Positions 1 to 9,077 of a DNA stretch of 64,000 bases are shown here, piece after piece. The DNA is from Caballeronia sordidicola (lineage in GTDB: Bacteria > Pseudomonadota > Gammaproteobacteria > Burkholderiales > Burkholderiaceae): assembly GCF_000729995.1 (NCBI RefSeq), contig NZ_JNFG01000007.1:215641-279640 (forward strand). The letters run 5' to 3'. The notes under the pieces are model-generated. The model worked only from the letters and a program-made list of their open reading frames with translations, made no database searches and had not been told where the DNA came from. How positions within the stretch are numbered: position 1 is the stretch's first letter; every line of letters begins with the position of its first letter. A program made the position numbers and the translations under genes.

Positions 1-2
1 GC

Positions 3-350
3 GAACTCGCGCCGCACGGGCTGGTCTGGTTTCCACAGGGTCAGTTGCCGGGCGTTCGCGCGGGCATTCTGAGCGCGTTCCGGCAAGCGGGTTGCGAGGT
101 GCAGATCGCGCAGGAGGCGAATCGGTCGCTGACTGTACTCGCTTGCGTGGCTGCGGGATGCGGCGTGTCGCTGCTGCCGCATTCGGTTCGGGCGTTGCAA
201 TTTAGCGGAGTAAAGCTGTGCGAGATAGTCGATGGCGCCGCGTTGCCGCGTTTTGAACTCAGCGCAATATGGCCCGCACGGGCAAGACAGACGCTCGCCG
301 ATCGCTTCGCCGGATTGATCGAACCTTATTCTGCGGCTTTAGGGGTGTAG
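3..350 (+). CDS. LysR-type regulator, C-terminal part (cut by window edge)
   Basis: The reading frame is open from the left edge and ends at TAG 348-350, giving about 115 residues. The sequence has the end of a LysR effector-binding domain: a stretch on the pattern of ACVAAGCGVSLLP (the usual 'VAAGxGVxLLP' of the second subdomain) followed by a short strand-helix tail. The DNA-binding half lies outside the window. It converges on the ABC operon that follows on the minus strand, so it need not regulate it; the divergent LysR gene at 5323 is the better candidate. The family call is fairly safe; the effector is unknown. Confidence 0.75.
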   Translation, partial: ELAPHGLVWFPQGQLPGVRAGILSAFRQAGCEVQIAQEANRSLTVLACVAAGCGVSLLPHSVRALQFSGVKLCEIVDGAALPRFELSAIWPARARQTLADRFAGLIEPYSAALGV

Positions 351-398
351 AGGTCCTGGGTTGGTAGCTTGGCACGACGTCGCGCAGTGATCGCTCAG

Positions 399-1172
399 TC
401 ATGCAACTTCGGGATGTCCGCGAAGCACACGCCCGAGAAACGCCCTCGTGCGTTCATGTTGAGGCGTGTCGAAAAACTGGGCGGGTGCAGCCTCTTCAAC
501 AATCCTGCCCCCGTCGATCAAAATGACGCGATCGGCGACTTCTCGCGCGAACCCCATTTCGTGCGTAACGCACAGCATGGTCATGCCTTCTTTGGCGAGA
601 CCGACCATGGTGGCCAGGACCTCTTGCACGACTTCAGGATCCAGCGCGGAGGTTGGTTCATCGAAGAGCATGATGGACGGCTGCATGCACAGCGCCCGCG
701 CTATGGCCACCCGTTGCTGTTGCCCGCCGGATAACTGCCCGGGATACTTTTGCGCCTGATCCAGCACCCGGACTTTCTGCAGAAAATAGAGGGCTCTTTC
801 CCGCGCCTCAGCCTTCTTCACGTCGCGCACTCTAATGGGTGCCAGCATGCAGTTTTCAAGTACCGACATATGTGGAAACAGGTTGAAACTCTGAAACACC
901 ATGCCTACTTCCCGACGGATATCCCTGAGTAGAGTCAGATGGTCGCCACTACGAACATCCGTGACAGAGATCGTTCCGGACTTGAATGTTTCCAGCCCGT
1001 TGATGCACCTGATCAACGTCGATTTTCCCGAACCCGACGGACCACATATTACGATTCGCTCTCCTTTATTAACACGAAGGTCGATGCCCTTCAAAACAGG
1101 AAGCGATCCATAGCTTTGCTCGAGCCCTTCTATCCGGAGGATTTCATTTCGAGCCAAAAACGCGTCATCCAT
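399..1172 (-). CDS. Polar amino acid ABC transporter, ATP-binding protein (GltL/GlnQ type)
   Basis: A 257-residue cytoplasmic ATPase that would power import of a polar amino acid through the two permeases encoded just upstream. Walker [10 protein letters not shown] is at residues 44-52, the LSGGQQQ signature near 147 and Walker B MLFDEP at 168-173; length and motif spacing are those of the GlnQ/GltL family. The frame runs on upstream to 1391, but the ATG at 1172 gives the family's normal N-terminus and lies just 25 bases after the preceding permease stop. It is the last gene of a five-gene minus-strand operon (permeases, binding protein, PLP enzyme). The amino acid specificity cannot be told from the ATPase itself. 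Confidence 0.93.
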   Translation of the reverse strand: MDDAFLARNEILRIEGLEQSYGSLPVLKGIDLRVNKGERIVICGPSGSGKSTLIRCINGLETFKSGTISVTDVRSGDHLTLLRDIRREVGMVFQSFNLFPHMSVLENCMLAPIRVRDVKKAEARERALYFLQKVRVLDQAQKYPGQLSGGQQQRVAIARALCMQPSIMLFDEPTSALDPEVVQEVLATMVGLAKEGMTMLCVTHEMGFAREVADRVILIDGGRIVEEAAPAQFFDTPQHERTRAFLGRVLRGHPEVA

Positions 1173-1197
1173 GATCAGACCTCGAAGGTAACGATGT

Positions 1198-1932
1198 TTA
1201 TGGACGGGCAAGACCGAACATACGCTTGGCGCGTTCGAGCCCGCCGCGGGGCGGGCGGTACCCTTGTTTCTTCCGGAAACGCTCGGACAACTCGGATCCC
1301 ATCGAGCAGATGAGCAGATAGACAACCGCGACCGTCGAATAGAACTCCACCAGTTTCGAATCGCGCTGAGCGATCTTTGCTGCTGCACCAAAGAAGTCGG
1401 TTAGTGACAGTACGTAGACGAGCGCCGTGTCCTGAAACAGGATGATTGTCTGCGACACGATGATCGGCGCAGTGACCCGCAAGACCTGAGGCACGACAAC
1501 GTTCCAATACATGGTCGAGCTGGAAAGACCAAGCGCCTTCGCACCTTCGTATTGCCCTTTGTCGATCGCCTTAAGCCCGGCACGCACTATCTCCGCGTAG
1601 TAAGCGGATTCAAAAAGGGTGAAGGTGATGAAAGCGGTGAATTTCGGGCCGAGCGGGATCGAACGGCCCGCCGGCGTCAAGTGACCCAACAGCAGCGGAA
1701 CCAGGAAGAAGAACCAAAAGAGAACGAGAATCAGGGGAATGGAGCGCATCAGGGTTACGTATGCACGAATGGCGTCGGCCGCCACGGGCACAGCCATGTG
1801 CCTGACGATTGCCATGAACGTTCCCAACAGCATTCCGCCGGTCATGGCCACCAGCGTGAGCTCCACCGAAAACAAGAGTCCCTGCAGCAGGTACGGGGTG
1901 GCGTTGATCACGGCAGCAAAATCAAAAGACAT
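1198..1932 (-). CDS. Amino acid ABC transporter permease (GltK/HisM type)
   Basis: A 244-residue inner-membrane permease. Several hydrophobic segments are visible (about residues 12-40, 58-82, 95-115 and 200-215), and the cytoplasmic ATPase-contact loop carries the pattern EGAKALGLS...YWNVVVPQ, the EAA motif of the His/Glu/Gln/Arg/opine permease family. The translation starts at ATG 1932 with only an 8-base gap from the sister permease upstream, typical of a co-translated pair. Together they would form a heterodimeric channel served by the ATPase at 399 and the binding protein at 2830. Confidence 0.92.
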   Translation of the reverse strand: MSFDFAAVINATPYLLQGLLFSVELTLVAMTGGMLLGTFMAIVRHMAVPVAADAIRAYVTLMRSIPLILVLFWFFFLVPLLLGHLTPAGRSIPLGPKFTAFITFTLFESAYYAEIVRAGLKAIDKGQYEGAKALGLSSSTMYWNVVVPQVLRVTAPIIVSQTIILFQDTALVYVLSLTDFFGAAAKIAQRDSKLVEFYSTVAVVYLLICSMGSELSERFRKKQGYRPPRGGLERAKRMFGLARP

Positions 1933-1940
1933 GACGCCCC

Positions 1941-2669
1941 CTATTTTTTAACCGTGTTGTTTTGGCTCACGCCAGGAATACGGAGCATCCGCTCCACCTG
2001 AAATGCGACCTGGTGCAACACGAGTGCGATCAACAGGTACAGAACTGTTGCACTCGCGAAGGCGTCGAACGTCCTGAACGTGAATTCGTTGATCTGTTCC
2101 GCTCGGGCAGTGATCTCGAGCAAACCGATCGTCAACGCAACCGACGTGTTCTTAAGCAGGCCAAGTGCCTCGCTGGTTAGCGTCGGGATGGTTATGCGAA
2201 TGGCCTGGGGCAACAAGATCAGCAGGTAGGTTTGGAAGACGGAAAGGCCGAGCGCGTCGGCCGCTTTCTTCTGGCCATCGGAGAGCGCGTTGATACCGGC
2301 ACGAACCTGCTCCGCAATACGCGATGCCGTGTACAGGCTAAGCCCGGCTACGGCGGGATAAAAGCTGGCCCACGGCGGCGCGATCTGCTTGATCGAGTTC
2401 CCCCATGTGGTAGGGATCACTTCTGGCAGGACGAAGTACCAAAGGAATACTTGGACGAGCAACGGGACATTGCGGAACACCTGAACATAAATCCGCGCCG
2501 CGATACGCAATGGAAGATAGCGGACCGTTCGCGCCGCACCCACGCTTATGCCGATTGCGAACGCGAACACGCCGGAAACAAACCACAAGAGCAACGTCCA
2601 GCATAAGCCGGACATCAACCACCCCAGGTAGGTGCCCCCTTCTGCTGTCTGGTCAAAGAGAACTTGCAT
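1941..2669 (-). CDS. Amino acid ABC transporter permease (GltJ/HisQ type)
   Basis: The second permease of the importer, 242 residues. It has multiple membrane segments, begins TLLLWFVSG after a short amphipathic N-terminus and carries the EAA-loop pattern KKAADALGLS...LLILLPQAIR. The open frame can be extended to a TTG at 2720, but the ATG at 2669 preceded by GAGCGGAAA is the more natural start. The gene lies between the binding protein and the second permease in the operon. Its C-terminus (IPGVSQNNTVKK) is a normal positively charged cytoplasmic tail. Confidence 0.9.
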   Translation of the reverse strand: MQVLFDQTAEGGTYLGWLMSGLCWTLLLWFVSGVFAFAIGISVGAARTVRYLPLRIAARIYVQVFRNVPLLVQVFLWYFVLPEVIPTTWGNSIKQIAPPWASFYPAVAGLSLYTASRIAEQVRAGINALSDGQKKAADALGLSVFQTYLLILLPQAIRITIPTLTSEALGLLKNTSVALTIGLLEITARAEQINEFTFRTFDAFASATVLYLLIALVLHQVAFQVERMLRIPGVSQNNTVKK

Positions 2670-2829
2670 TGTTTTTCCGCTCACTGAAAAGGCGCGCGTG
2701 AAAGGGCGCCGCATCGTCAAGTCGACGACGCGGTGATGTCCCTGTTTGATCGTAGCGATGCAACCAGCACGTACCGAGTTTCAATTGGCCCCTGCCTGGA
2801 CAGACTCTTTAGCGAGACTGCTTGAAGCG

Positions 2830-3738
2830 CTACGGGGTAAGAGAGTCGCTAGGTGCCGCCACTCTTGCCTTGAGCGCTTCGTTCATTGGCAAAGCCAGGT
2901 TCTGTCCGTGGGGCGGGATGGGTTGCGTGAACCACTTGGCGTAAGTCTTTGAAAATTCGCCGGACGCCATTTGGGCACTTAGAGCGCCGTCTACCACCGA
3001 CTTGAATCCCGGGTCGTTCTTCGGAATCATCAGGCCGTAGTAATAGACCTGAGCGCTTGCATTCGGCAGATATCGGAATGCCTTGGGGTCGGGCGATCCT
3101 GCTACAAGACCTGCTTCCAGGATGTTGTCTTCAAACCATGCCGACGCGCGCCCGGTGCGCAGCAACAAAAGCGATTCGGCTTGTTCCTTGGATTGGAGGA
3201 TCGTCATGTTGAGCTTGAGGTCGCTATTGATCTTCATGGCAAGACCCAGGTTGAGCGACCCCTGCGTCAGTACGACGGTCTTGCCTTGAAGCCCTTTCAC
3301 ATCGGTAATTCCCGACGATGCCGTGGTCAGCCAGGTCGGGCCACCGGCGAACGTGGCGACGGAAAATCCGACCTGCTGCTGGCGTTCGGCGGTGTTGGTC
3401 GTGCTTCCACATTCAATGTCGATCGTGCCGTTTTGCAGGAGCGGTATTCGATTCGCTGCGCTGACCGCCAGATAAGCCACGTTCAGCTTCGGCAGCTTCA
3501 GCTCCGCCTTCACTTTTTCCGCGATTGCCGCGCACAGGTCTAGCGAAAAGCCAACCGGCTTTTGACCGGCGCCAAGAAAAGAAAACGGAATCGATGACTC
3601 GCGATAGCCAAGCGTTAGCGTATTGGAGGACCGGATTTTTTCCAGCGTTGAACTTTCCGCGTGCGCTGCGGGAGCAGTAAGTCCAATGCCGGTAATGGCC
3701 GCAATGAACAGCCAGTGTCTCGCCGCGGTGCGCTTCAT
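2830..3738 (-). CDS. Periplasmic amino acid-binding protein (GltI-like, glutamate/aspartate type)
   Basis: A 302-residue class 3 solute-binding protein. It opens with a clear Sec signal peptide, positively charged MKRTAAR then a hydrophobic core, with likely cleavage after AHA near residue 27. The mature part shows GYRESSIPFSF, the usual ligand-site strand of this family, and ends with a segment like IPPHGQNLALPMNEALKA, which resembles the C-terminus of GltI-type glutamate/aspartate-binding proteins. It should capture the substrate and deliver it to the permeases at 1198 and 1941. Because a dialkylglycine-decarboxylase-like gene precedes it in the operon, the true ligand may be an unusual alpha-amino acid rather than glutamate; this is inference. 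Confidence 0.9.
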   Translation of the reverse strand: MKRTAARHWLFIAAITGIGLTAPAAHAESSTLEKIRSSNTLTLGYRESSIPFSFLGAGQKPVGFSLDLCAAIAEKVKAELKLPKLNVAYLAVSAANRIPLLQNGTIDIECGSTTNTAERQQQVGFSVATFAGGPTWLTTASSGITDVKGLQGKTVVLTQGSLNLGLAMKINSDLKLNMTILQSKEQAESLLLLRTGRASAWFEDNILEAGLVAGSPDPKAFRYLPNASAQVYYYGLMIPKNDPGFKSVVDGALSAQMASGEFSKTYAKWFTQPIPPHGQNLALPMNEALKARVAAPSDSLTP

Positions 3739-3784
3739 GGTTTCCCCATTATTGAAAAAATCCGTTCGATGTCCACGCCCAATC

Positions 3785-5107
3785 TCAGGCGGCTTTCGCT
3801 ACCGCTGTTTCGTCGAGACTGTCGCGTAGTGCCTTGTCGAGAATGTCCACCGCGCGGTCGATCTCGTCCGTTGAGACCGTCAGCGGAGGCGCAATGCGCC
3901 ACACCGAGCCGCGTTCCGGACGACGGCGAATGTTCATGCTTAGACCGTTCTCAAAGCATTTCCGGGTCGTCATTGCGCCGAGCTCATGAGCCGGATTGCG
4001 CGATGCCCGGTCAGTCACCAGCTCGACGCCAAGCAGGAGGCCCGCGCCCCGGATGTCGCCGATCACCTCATAGCGCTGCTGCAATTCTTCGAAGCGGCGG
4101 CGCAGGTAGCCCCCCATCTCATTGGCGCGCGCAATGAGGTTCTCTTCCTTGATCACCTTTAACACGGCCAGTCCAACTTCGGCCGTGAGCGGGTCCGAAA
4201 CATGACTGGTGTAAAACGTGAAGTGCTTCTGGTGGAGGACTTCTTCGATCTTTGCAGTCGTCGATACCGCGGCAAGCGGCAAGCCGCCGCCGAGCGTTTT
4301 CGACATGGTCATGATGTCGGGGACGACACCGAAGAATTCGGATCCGGTACGCGTTCCAATCCGGCCAAACGCGGTTTGCGCTTCATCGAAAATGAGCAGC
4401 ATGCCTCGATCGTCTGCCGCCTTTCTGAGTGCCTGCATGAACGACTTCGGTGGCACCAGGACGCCCCCTGCGCTAATGACGGGCTCGACAATGATCGCCG
4501 CACCGCGCCCGCTCGACTGCATGTCGAACATCTTCAACGCGAGGTTCAGGTTTGCGAGCGCCGCTTCTTCCGGCGTCGCCGCCTGAATGTACGGGCGATA
4601 CGAATTCGGCTCGGGAATCAGGAAAACGCCGGGTGCGGGAACGCCATACCCTTTGCGGTCACTCGCGAAGGACACGGTACTCGCGCCACCGGTGATGCCA
4701 TGCCACGAGCCGCCCAGCGCCAGGACTTCATAGCCGTCGGTATACATCTTGGCCATGCGCAGCGCGACCTCGGTGGCCTCGGAACCGGTATTGATGAAGA
4801 TCGTCTTCTTGATGTCGCCGGGCAGCCAGTCACGTGCAAGCGTCTGCCCGAGTTCGGCGACGACTTCGGGGATCATGCCGCTGAACATGTGGAAGGCCTT
4901 CTCGCCCGCCCGGTGAACCGCTTCGACAATCGCAGGATGGTTGTGCCCGATCGTGGCGCACATCTGCCCTGACGTGAAGTCCAGGTACTCGCGTCCATTG
5001 CTATCCTTTACGATAGTGCCCTTGGCAGACGTGAACAGGTTCGGGAAGGCGTCGCCGCCGTATCTGACCAAGTAGTCCCTGGATGCTTGCAGAAGTCCTT
5101 CTTTCAT
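3785..5107 (-). CDS. Class III aminotransferase resembling 2,2-dialkylglycine decarboxylase
   Basis: A 440-residue fold-type I PLP enzyme, probably cytoplasmic. Landmarks: LVRYGG (14-18), DFTSGQM (43-49), SWHG (134-137), DEAQT (241-245, Asp binding the pyridine nitrogen) and the Schiff-base lysine in MSKTLGGGLP (Lys270). These segments and the C-terminal RIAPPLTVS match what I recall of Burkholderia cepacia DgdA, which decarboxylates and transaminates dialkylglycines such as 2-aminoisobutyrate. One difference: in DgdA the loop after EP reads S-S-G-G, here S-A-G-G (Ala213), so substrate handling may differ. It is the first gene of the ABC operon and faces a LysR gene, as dgdA faces dgdR. Other members of the subgroup are ordinary omega-aminotransferases, so the exact reaction is uncertain. 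Confidence 0.85.
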   Translation of the reverse strand: MKEGLLQASRDYLVRYGGDAFPNLFTSAKGTIVKDSNGREYLDFTSGQMCATIGHNHPAIVEAVHRAGEKAFHMFSGMIPEVVAELGQTLARDWLPGDIKKTIFINTGSEATEVALRMAKMYTDGYEVLALGGSWHGITGGASTVSFASDRKGYGVPAPGVFLIPEPNSYRPYIQAATPEEAALANLNLALKMFDMQSSGRGAAIIVEPVISAGGVLVPPKSFMQALRKAADDRGMLLIFDEAQTAFGRIGTRTGSEFFGVVPDIMTMSKTLGGGLPLAAVSTTAKIEEVLHQKHFTFYTSHVSDPLTAEVGLAVLKVIKEENLIARANEMGGYLRRRFEELQQRYEVIGDIRGAGLLLGVELVTDRASRNPAHELGAMTTRKCFENGLSMNIRRRPERGSVWRIAPPLTVSTDEIDRAVDILDKALRDSLDETAVAKAA

Positions 5108-5322
5108 CGTTCACTCCGTTGGCTCGTTGGCGGGTTGTCGGCCGGATCTGATCGCTGGCCGCAGAACCTGGGTTGCATGTCATCATCGAACGACCGCCAC
5201 CGCGCCATGCTCGTCTACGTACACTATTTGGCATAACGCTTGCTTTGTCTGGCGGCCGTCAGAAAAGATCATAGGTAGGCGAAAATGTCAGCGCCAACGC
5301 ATATAACTCAGCACCCCCTCAA

Positions 5323-6264
5323 ATGAGCTCAACTAGAAGCCCGACGAAATCCCGCTTGCCGCCGCTCAAGGCACTCCTTGCGTTCGAGGCCGCGGCACGA
5401 CGGGGAAGCTTCGCGCTTGGCGCGGAAGAGCTTGCGGTCACACCGTCGGCGGTCAGTCATCACATCCAGCAACTCGAGGATTTCCTTGGCGTACCGTTGT
5501 TTCAACGGCATCCGGGGCGAGCCGCCCTGACGGCTGCAGGGCGGACTTACGCCCGCGAGCTTGAACGCGCATTCGGTGTGATCGCCGAAGCTACCAATCT
5601 GGTCGCGCCGCAGTCGCAGCGTGGTTACCTGGTGGTCGCATCGGGTCCAAGTTTCGCCGCCAAGTGGCTGCAACCCAGGCTTCCGGAATTCCTGCGCGCC
5701 AATCCGGAAGTCAGGATCCGGTTGTCTACGCTTTCAGATCACGATGACCTCGAGACAACCCGATTCGATATTGCGATTGCTTATGGGCATCCGAATACTG
5801 CAAAACACGATGTAGAGCCCTTGCTGCTGGAGCGGCTGCGCCCGTTGTGCAGCCCCGCCCTTGCCGCCACGCTCGCGCTGCGCACGCCACAGGACCTTTT
5901 GCGCGCGACCTTGATCCACTCGTCCAATGGGCTGACGTGGTCAGAGTACTTGCGGCGCGTCTGCGGCAAGGAAGTGCGGCCGGACAACGAACTCTGGCTC
6001 GATCGGTCGGTCATGGCGATCGAGGCTGCAGTCGACGGGCTGGGCGTCGTACTCGAAAGCGAGCTTCTGGCGGCGGAAGAATTGAATGACGGACGGCTTA
6101 TCGCGCCTTTCGATGACGCTCAGTTCAGCATAGAAGTGACGTCCTATTACCTGGTTCGATCAAGAGGTTATAAAACCAGCTCACAAGCAGCGGCGACGTT
6201 CGAGACGTGGTTGCGCTCCGCATTGACTGCGGCCAACCTGACGTCGAAATTGGGTGGAATGTGA
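5323..6264 (+). CDS. LysR-family regulator, divergent from the PLP enzyme/ABC operon
   Basis: A 313-residue LysR protein. The N-terminal helix-turn-helix (about residues 15-75) has AFEAAARRGSFALGAEELAVTPSAVS split over two helices, in the GcvA-like style, followed by an effector domain with IRLSTLSDHDDLETTRFDIAIAYG. It is transcribed away from the aminotransferase gene with 215 bases between the two starts, the standard LysR arrangement for controlling the divergent operon. It therefore probably senses the amino acid imported and consumed by the 399-5107 operon. No convincing ribosome-binding site precedes the ATG at 5323, so the start is moderately certain. Confidence 0.88.
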   Translation: MSSTRSPTKSRLPPLKALLAFEAAARRGSFALGAEELAVTPSAVSHHIQQLEDFLGVPLFQRHPGRAALTAAGRTYARELERAFGVIAEATNLVAPQSQRGYLVVASGPSFAAKWLQPRLPEFLRANPEVRIRLSTLSDHDDLETTRFDIAIAYGHPNTAKHDVEPLLLERLRPLCSPALAATLALRTPQDLLRATLIHSSNGLTWSEYLRRVCGKEVRPDNELWLDRSVMAIEAAVDGLGVVLESELLAAEELNDGRLIAPFDDAQFSIEVTSYYLVRSRGYKTSSQAAATFETWLRSALTAANLTSKLGGM

Positions 6265-6782
6265 TTAGGTGCGATCGCTGCCTGGCTATCCCATCCCATT
6301 TGCAAGCAAGCGATAGAACAGCTGGACGGTTCGTCCCACCGTCGTTGGCTAGTCTCTTCGCTTGAGAGAAGTAATTAGCATGGCTGATCACTCACCGAGC
6401 TTCGCAAACGTTAGCCTCCATGCTGCACAACGTGTGCAGCGGGTCGGATAAGTCAGTAGTCGAAACGATTCGACCTCGACCTTCAAGGCTCAAAAACTGT
6501 TGACTATATTGTCGCGAAAGTGCTAGCAGGTACACTAGCGTCTGTCCGTGTGTTTCGCTCCATGCAACAACTGCTCCACTCGTTCAATGTAGTACTGTCC
6601 CGCAATCTGCTTTTACAAGTAACTGCTGCAACGTAAGACTGTAGAGCAACTGCCGCAGAGCATTCCGGTGTGACCCAAAGGTGATGAGTTTTCTGAAGAA
6701 TGACGGTCGCCTTGCCTCGCAAAAGCTTCACAACATTTTTCGTTAAATTTTTAGCACCCCATTACAAGATTGAGTCAGATTT
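6265..6782. other. Intergenic region without a recognisable gene
   Basis: About 520 bases between the LysR gene and the glycosyltransferase gene. Base composition falls towards the AT-rich glycosyltransferase, with runs such as aaatttttagc just before it. Short open frames exist on the minus strand but have no recognisable product or start signals. It probably holds the promoter of the 6783 gene. Confidence 0.5.
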
Positions 6783-7712
6783 ATGCATGCCAGAAAATTA
6801 AAATTTTACGCAAAAAATGTTATTTTCGATCTTTTTCCATCATTGATTTTTGAAAAAAGATATGACCGCATGTTCAGGAATCTGGACGAACATCAATGGA
6901 CTTATATTCGCTCACGCGCCAATTATTATAATAAGCTCGAGCGCCAATTTGTCCTGAACGAAACGGCTAGCCGGAGCAGCACGCTGCCTTTGCGCGGCAA
7001 TCCAAGCGCCTACTACTATGATTTCAAAGAGATATCCCGATACTTCGCACGTTCGGTGAAATTCAACTATGTTTTCAAGGACATTAAAGAAGCGGTGGAT
7101 GAGCCAACGCTTCTTAAGACCAGACCACTCACCGAAGCCAATGAAAATTCGGTCATACTGAAGCTGGACAAAATGAGGCACTTCAATTTTATTGAAGATA
7201 CGCGATCATTTGAAAGCAAACTCAACATGGCCGTTTTTCGAGGTGCGTGCTACCAGGAGCACCGAAAAGCATTTGTCGCCAGGTATCACGGTTCACCAAT
7301 AGCCGATATTGGCGACACTGACGACGCCATGAAAGGTCAGCATGGTCATCGACCTTATATGAGTATTGCTGACCAGTTGAAATACAAGTTCGTGATCAGT
7401 CTGGAAGGTAATGACGTCGCCACCAACTTGAAATGGATCATGCTTTCGAATTCCGTATGCTTCATGCGCAAGCCGCGGGTGGAAAGCTGGTTCATGGAAG
7501 GTTCCTTGATCCCGGATCACCACTACGTGCTTCTGGACGACGAATTTTCCGATCTGGAAGATAAAATAAATTATTACACCAAGCATACAGAAAAGGCGAT
7601 GGCGATAATCAAAAACGCCAATCAGTACGCCATGCAGTTCCTTGACACGCGACGGGAAAAGCTTATTTCGCTGCTGGTTCTCAGAAAATATCTCGATCTT
7701 TCCGGTCAATAA
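6783..7712 (+). CDS. Glycosyltransferase family 90 (CAP10/LpsA-like) protein
   Basis: A 309-residue protein with the C-terminal half of a CAP10-domain (GT90) enzyme: segments such as FRGACYQEHR, then ADQLKYKFVISLEGNDVATNLKWIM split by short gaps, then SNSVCFM, and a late DDEFSDLEDKI helix. Bacterial members (LpsA type) transfer sugars onto lipopolysaccharide or other surface glycans at the cytoplasmic face of the inner membrane. The N-terminal 100 residues are less conserved. The gene is markedly AT-rich compared with its neighbours and stands alone, with no other glycan genes nearby, which suggests horizontal acquisition. Acceptor and donor sugar cannot be inferred. Confidence 0.8.
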   Translation: MHARKLKFYAKNVIFDLFPSLIFEKRYDRMFRNLDEHQWTYIRSRANYYNKLERQFVLNETASRSSTLPLRGNPSAYYYDFKEISRYFARSVKFNYVFKDIKEAVDEPTLLKTRPLTEANENSVILKLDKMRHFNFIEDTRSFESKLNMAVFRGACYQEHRKAFVARYHGSPIADIGDTDDAMKGQHGHRPYMSIADQLKYKFVISLEGNDVATNLKWIMLSNSVCFMRKPRVESWFMEGSLIPDHHYVLLDDEFSDLEDKINYYTKHTEKAMAIIKNANQYAMQFLDTRREKLISLLVLRKYLDLSGQ

Positions 7713-7732
7713 AGGGTCGACAAAGGGTCTGT

Positions 7733-7769
7733 CATGTCGCAGACATGTCCCCCGCATGTCTGCGACATG
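7733..7769. repeat. Perfect 15-bp inverted repeat between convergent genes
   Basis: The arms at 7733-7747 (CATGTCGCAGACATG) and 7755-7769 (CATGTCTGCGACATG) are exact reverse complements, separated by TCCCCCG. Each arm is itself nearly palindromic, so the core GACATG/CATGTC occurs four times. There is no T-run on either side. Lying between two genes that converge, it most likely acts as a bidirectional transcription barrier or RNA-stabilising hairpin; a protein-binding site is the alternative. Confidence 0.75.
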
Positions 7770-7782
7770 CATGCTCCGCCCG

Positions 7783-8868
7783 TCAGGACAAGCGTTCTTC
7801 CAGTGATGCCCTGAGCCTGCCGGGCGTCACGCCGTAGACTTCCTTGAAGCCGCGGATGAAATGTGCGGAGTCGGCAAAACCGCATTCATAGGCGATTACC
7901 GTGATGCGTTTTTCTGTATTAAGCAGTAGCCAGCGCGCGTATCGAAGCCGCATCGTCCGGTAAAACTCCTTGGGGGACATCCCCATCTCAGTCAGGAAGT
8001 TACGTTCGAGTTGCCTGACGCTTGTCCCGGTCATCTTCGCAATCACCGTGACGTTGAGCGGCGCCTCCAGGTTTTCTTCCATCAGCACAACAGCGTGGCG
8101 TACCAGCAGATCACCGACTGCCAGATAGCCCAGCGCCTTGCGGCGCTCCACGAACGACGTGCCGCCGTGACGGCTGACTGTCATTTGATGAATCACCTTG
8201 GACGCTCTGTCCGAGCCGCAATGCAGGCTGATCAAACGCGTTGCCAACTCGAGGACCGACACGCCGCCGGCGCACGTGATCCGGTTGCCGTCGATTAAAT
8301 AGTCTGCATTGGCGATGACCCGCAAGTCCGGGAACATCGTCTTGTAGTCCTCCAGGTGGAACGCGTGGACGCAAGCAACCCGGTCCCGCATCAAGCCTGC
8401 TTTTGCCAATACGAAACTGCCGGTGCACATGCCGATCAGTGGCACGCCTTCGGTGTCAGCCTCGCGCAAATAGTCCCAGTAGCGCCGGTCGACCTGTTCA
8501 AGTTTCGGCAGAAGGCCGCCGATCACCACGAGGTAATCGAATTGCCGCGGTGACCCCTGTACCGCATGCACGGGCACGGCCACTCCGCAACTCGCTTCCA
8601 CGGTTTCATCGGCCATGCCGAGCAGCATCCATGCGCATCGCAGCGGACGGCTCTGGTCGCCGAGATCGGCTGCATGGCGCAACGCGTCACAGAAGCCCGC
8701 CAGCGAAAGCAGTGGGAAAGTGGGCCAGAGAAGAAATCCGATGTTGAGCTCGGCCCCCGAGCGCGACGCGTTGCCCTCTCGCTTGACGCTGGCGCGATCG
8801 AGCCGATCGACGAGATCCCGGCCAAGGGACGGCTCCCGGGCATCGGCCAGTGTTTTTTCGCGTGCCAT
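7783..8868 (-). CDS. GlxA-family transcriptional regulator (DJ-1/PfpI domain plus AraC HTH)
   Basis: A 361-residue regulator. The N-terminal domain (about 40-205) is of the DJ-1/PfpI class I glutamine-amidotransferase-like fold, with the elbow GMCTGSFVLAKAG; the C-terminal domain (about 255-355) is an AraC two-helix-turn-helix module with FADSAHFIRGFKEVYGVTP at its end. Regulators of this kind often control uptake and breakdown of amino acids and quaternary amines. The ATG at 8868 is preferred over the longer frame to 8931. It diverges from the binding protein/asparaginase pair that starts at 9078, with about 210 bases between, so it is the likely activator of that pair. Confidence 0.88.
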   Translation of the reverse strand: MAREKTLADAREPSLGRDLVDRLDRASVKREGNASRSGAELNIGFLLWPTFPLLSLAGFCDALRHAADLGDQSRPLRCAWMLLGMADETVEASCGVAVPVHAVQGSPRQFDYLVVIGGLLPKLEQVDRRYWDYLREADTEGVPLIGMCTGSFVLAKAGLMRDRVACVHAFHLEDYKTMFPDLRVIANADYLIDGNRITCAGGVSVLELATRLISLHCGSDRASKVIHQMTVSRHGGTSFVERRKALGYLAVGDLLVRHAVVLMEENLEAPLNVTVIAKMTGTSVRQLERNFLTEMGMSPKEFYRTMRLRYARWLLLNTEKRITVIAYECGFADSAHFIRGFKEVYGVTPGRLRASLEERLS

Positions 8869-9077
8869 GACGTTCCCGCAAGACGTTGGTGAACCCAAGT
8901 ATATAAGCCAGAAAATGCGCTTGCCCGCCATGTCGCGTTTCTTCTATTTTTTTACGAGTTGGTGCAATGCCGGCCATTTTGTCGTCTCTAAAGTCGCTCC
9001 TGTCACCTGCCCCCGATCGATCACTCACGAGTGTCGGTGCACCATCGTCCAGCAAGCTGCATAACCAGGAGAGTCTC

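Noticed and set aside
4202..4972. Plus-strand 256-codon frame inside the aminotransferase gene
   Set aside because: Mirror frame of a strongly conserved PLP enzyme; low-complexity Arg/His-rich translation.
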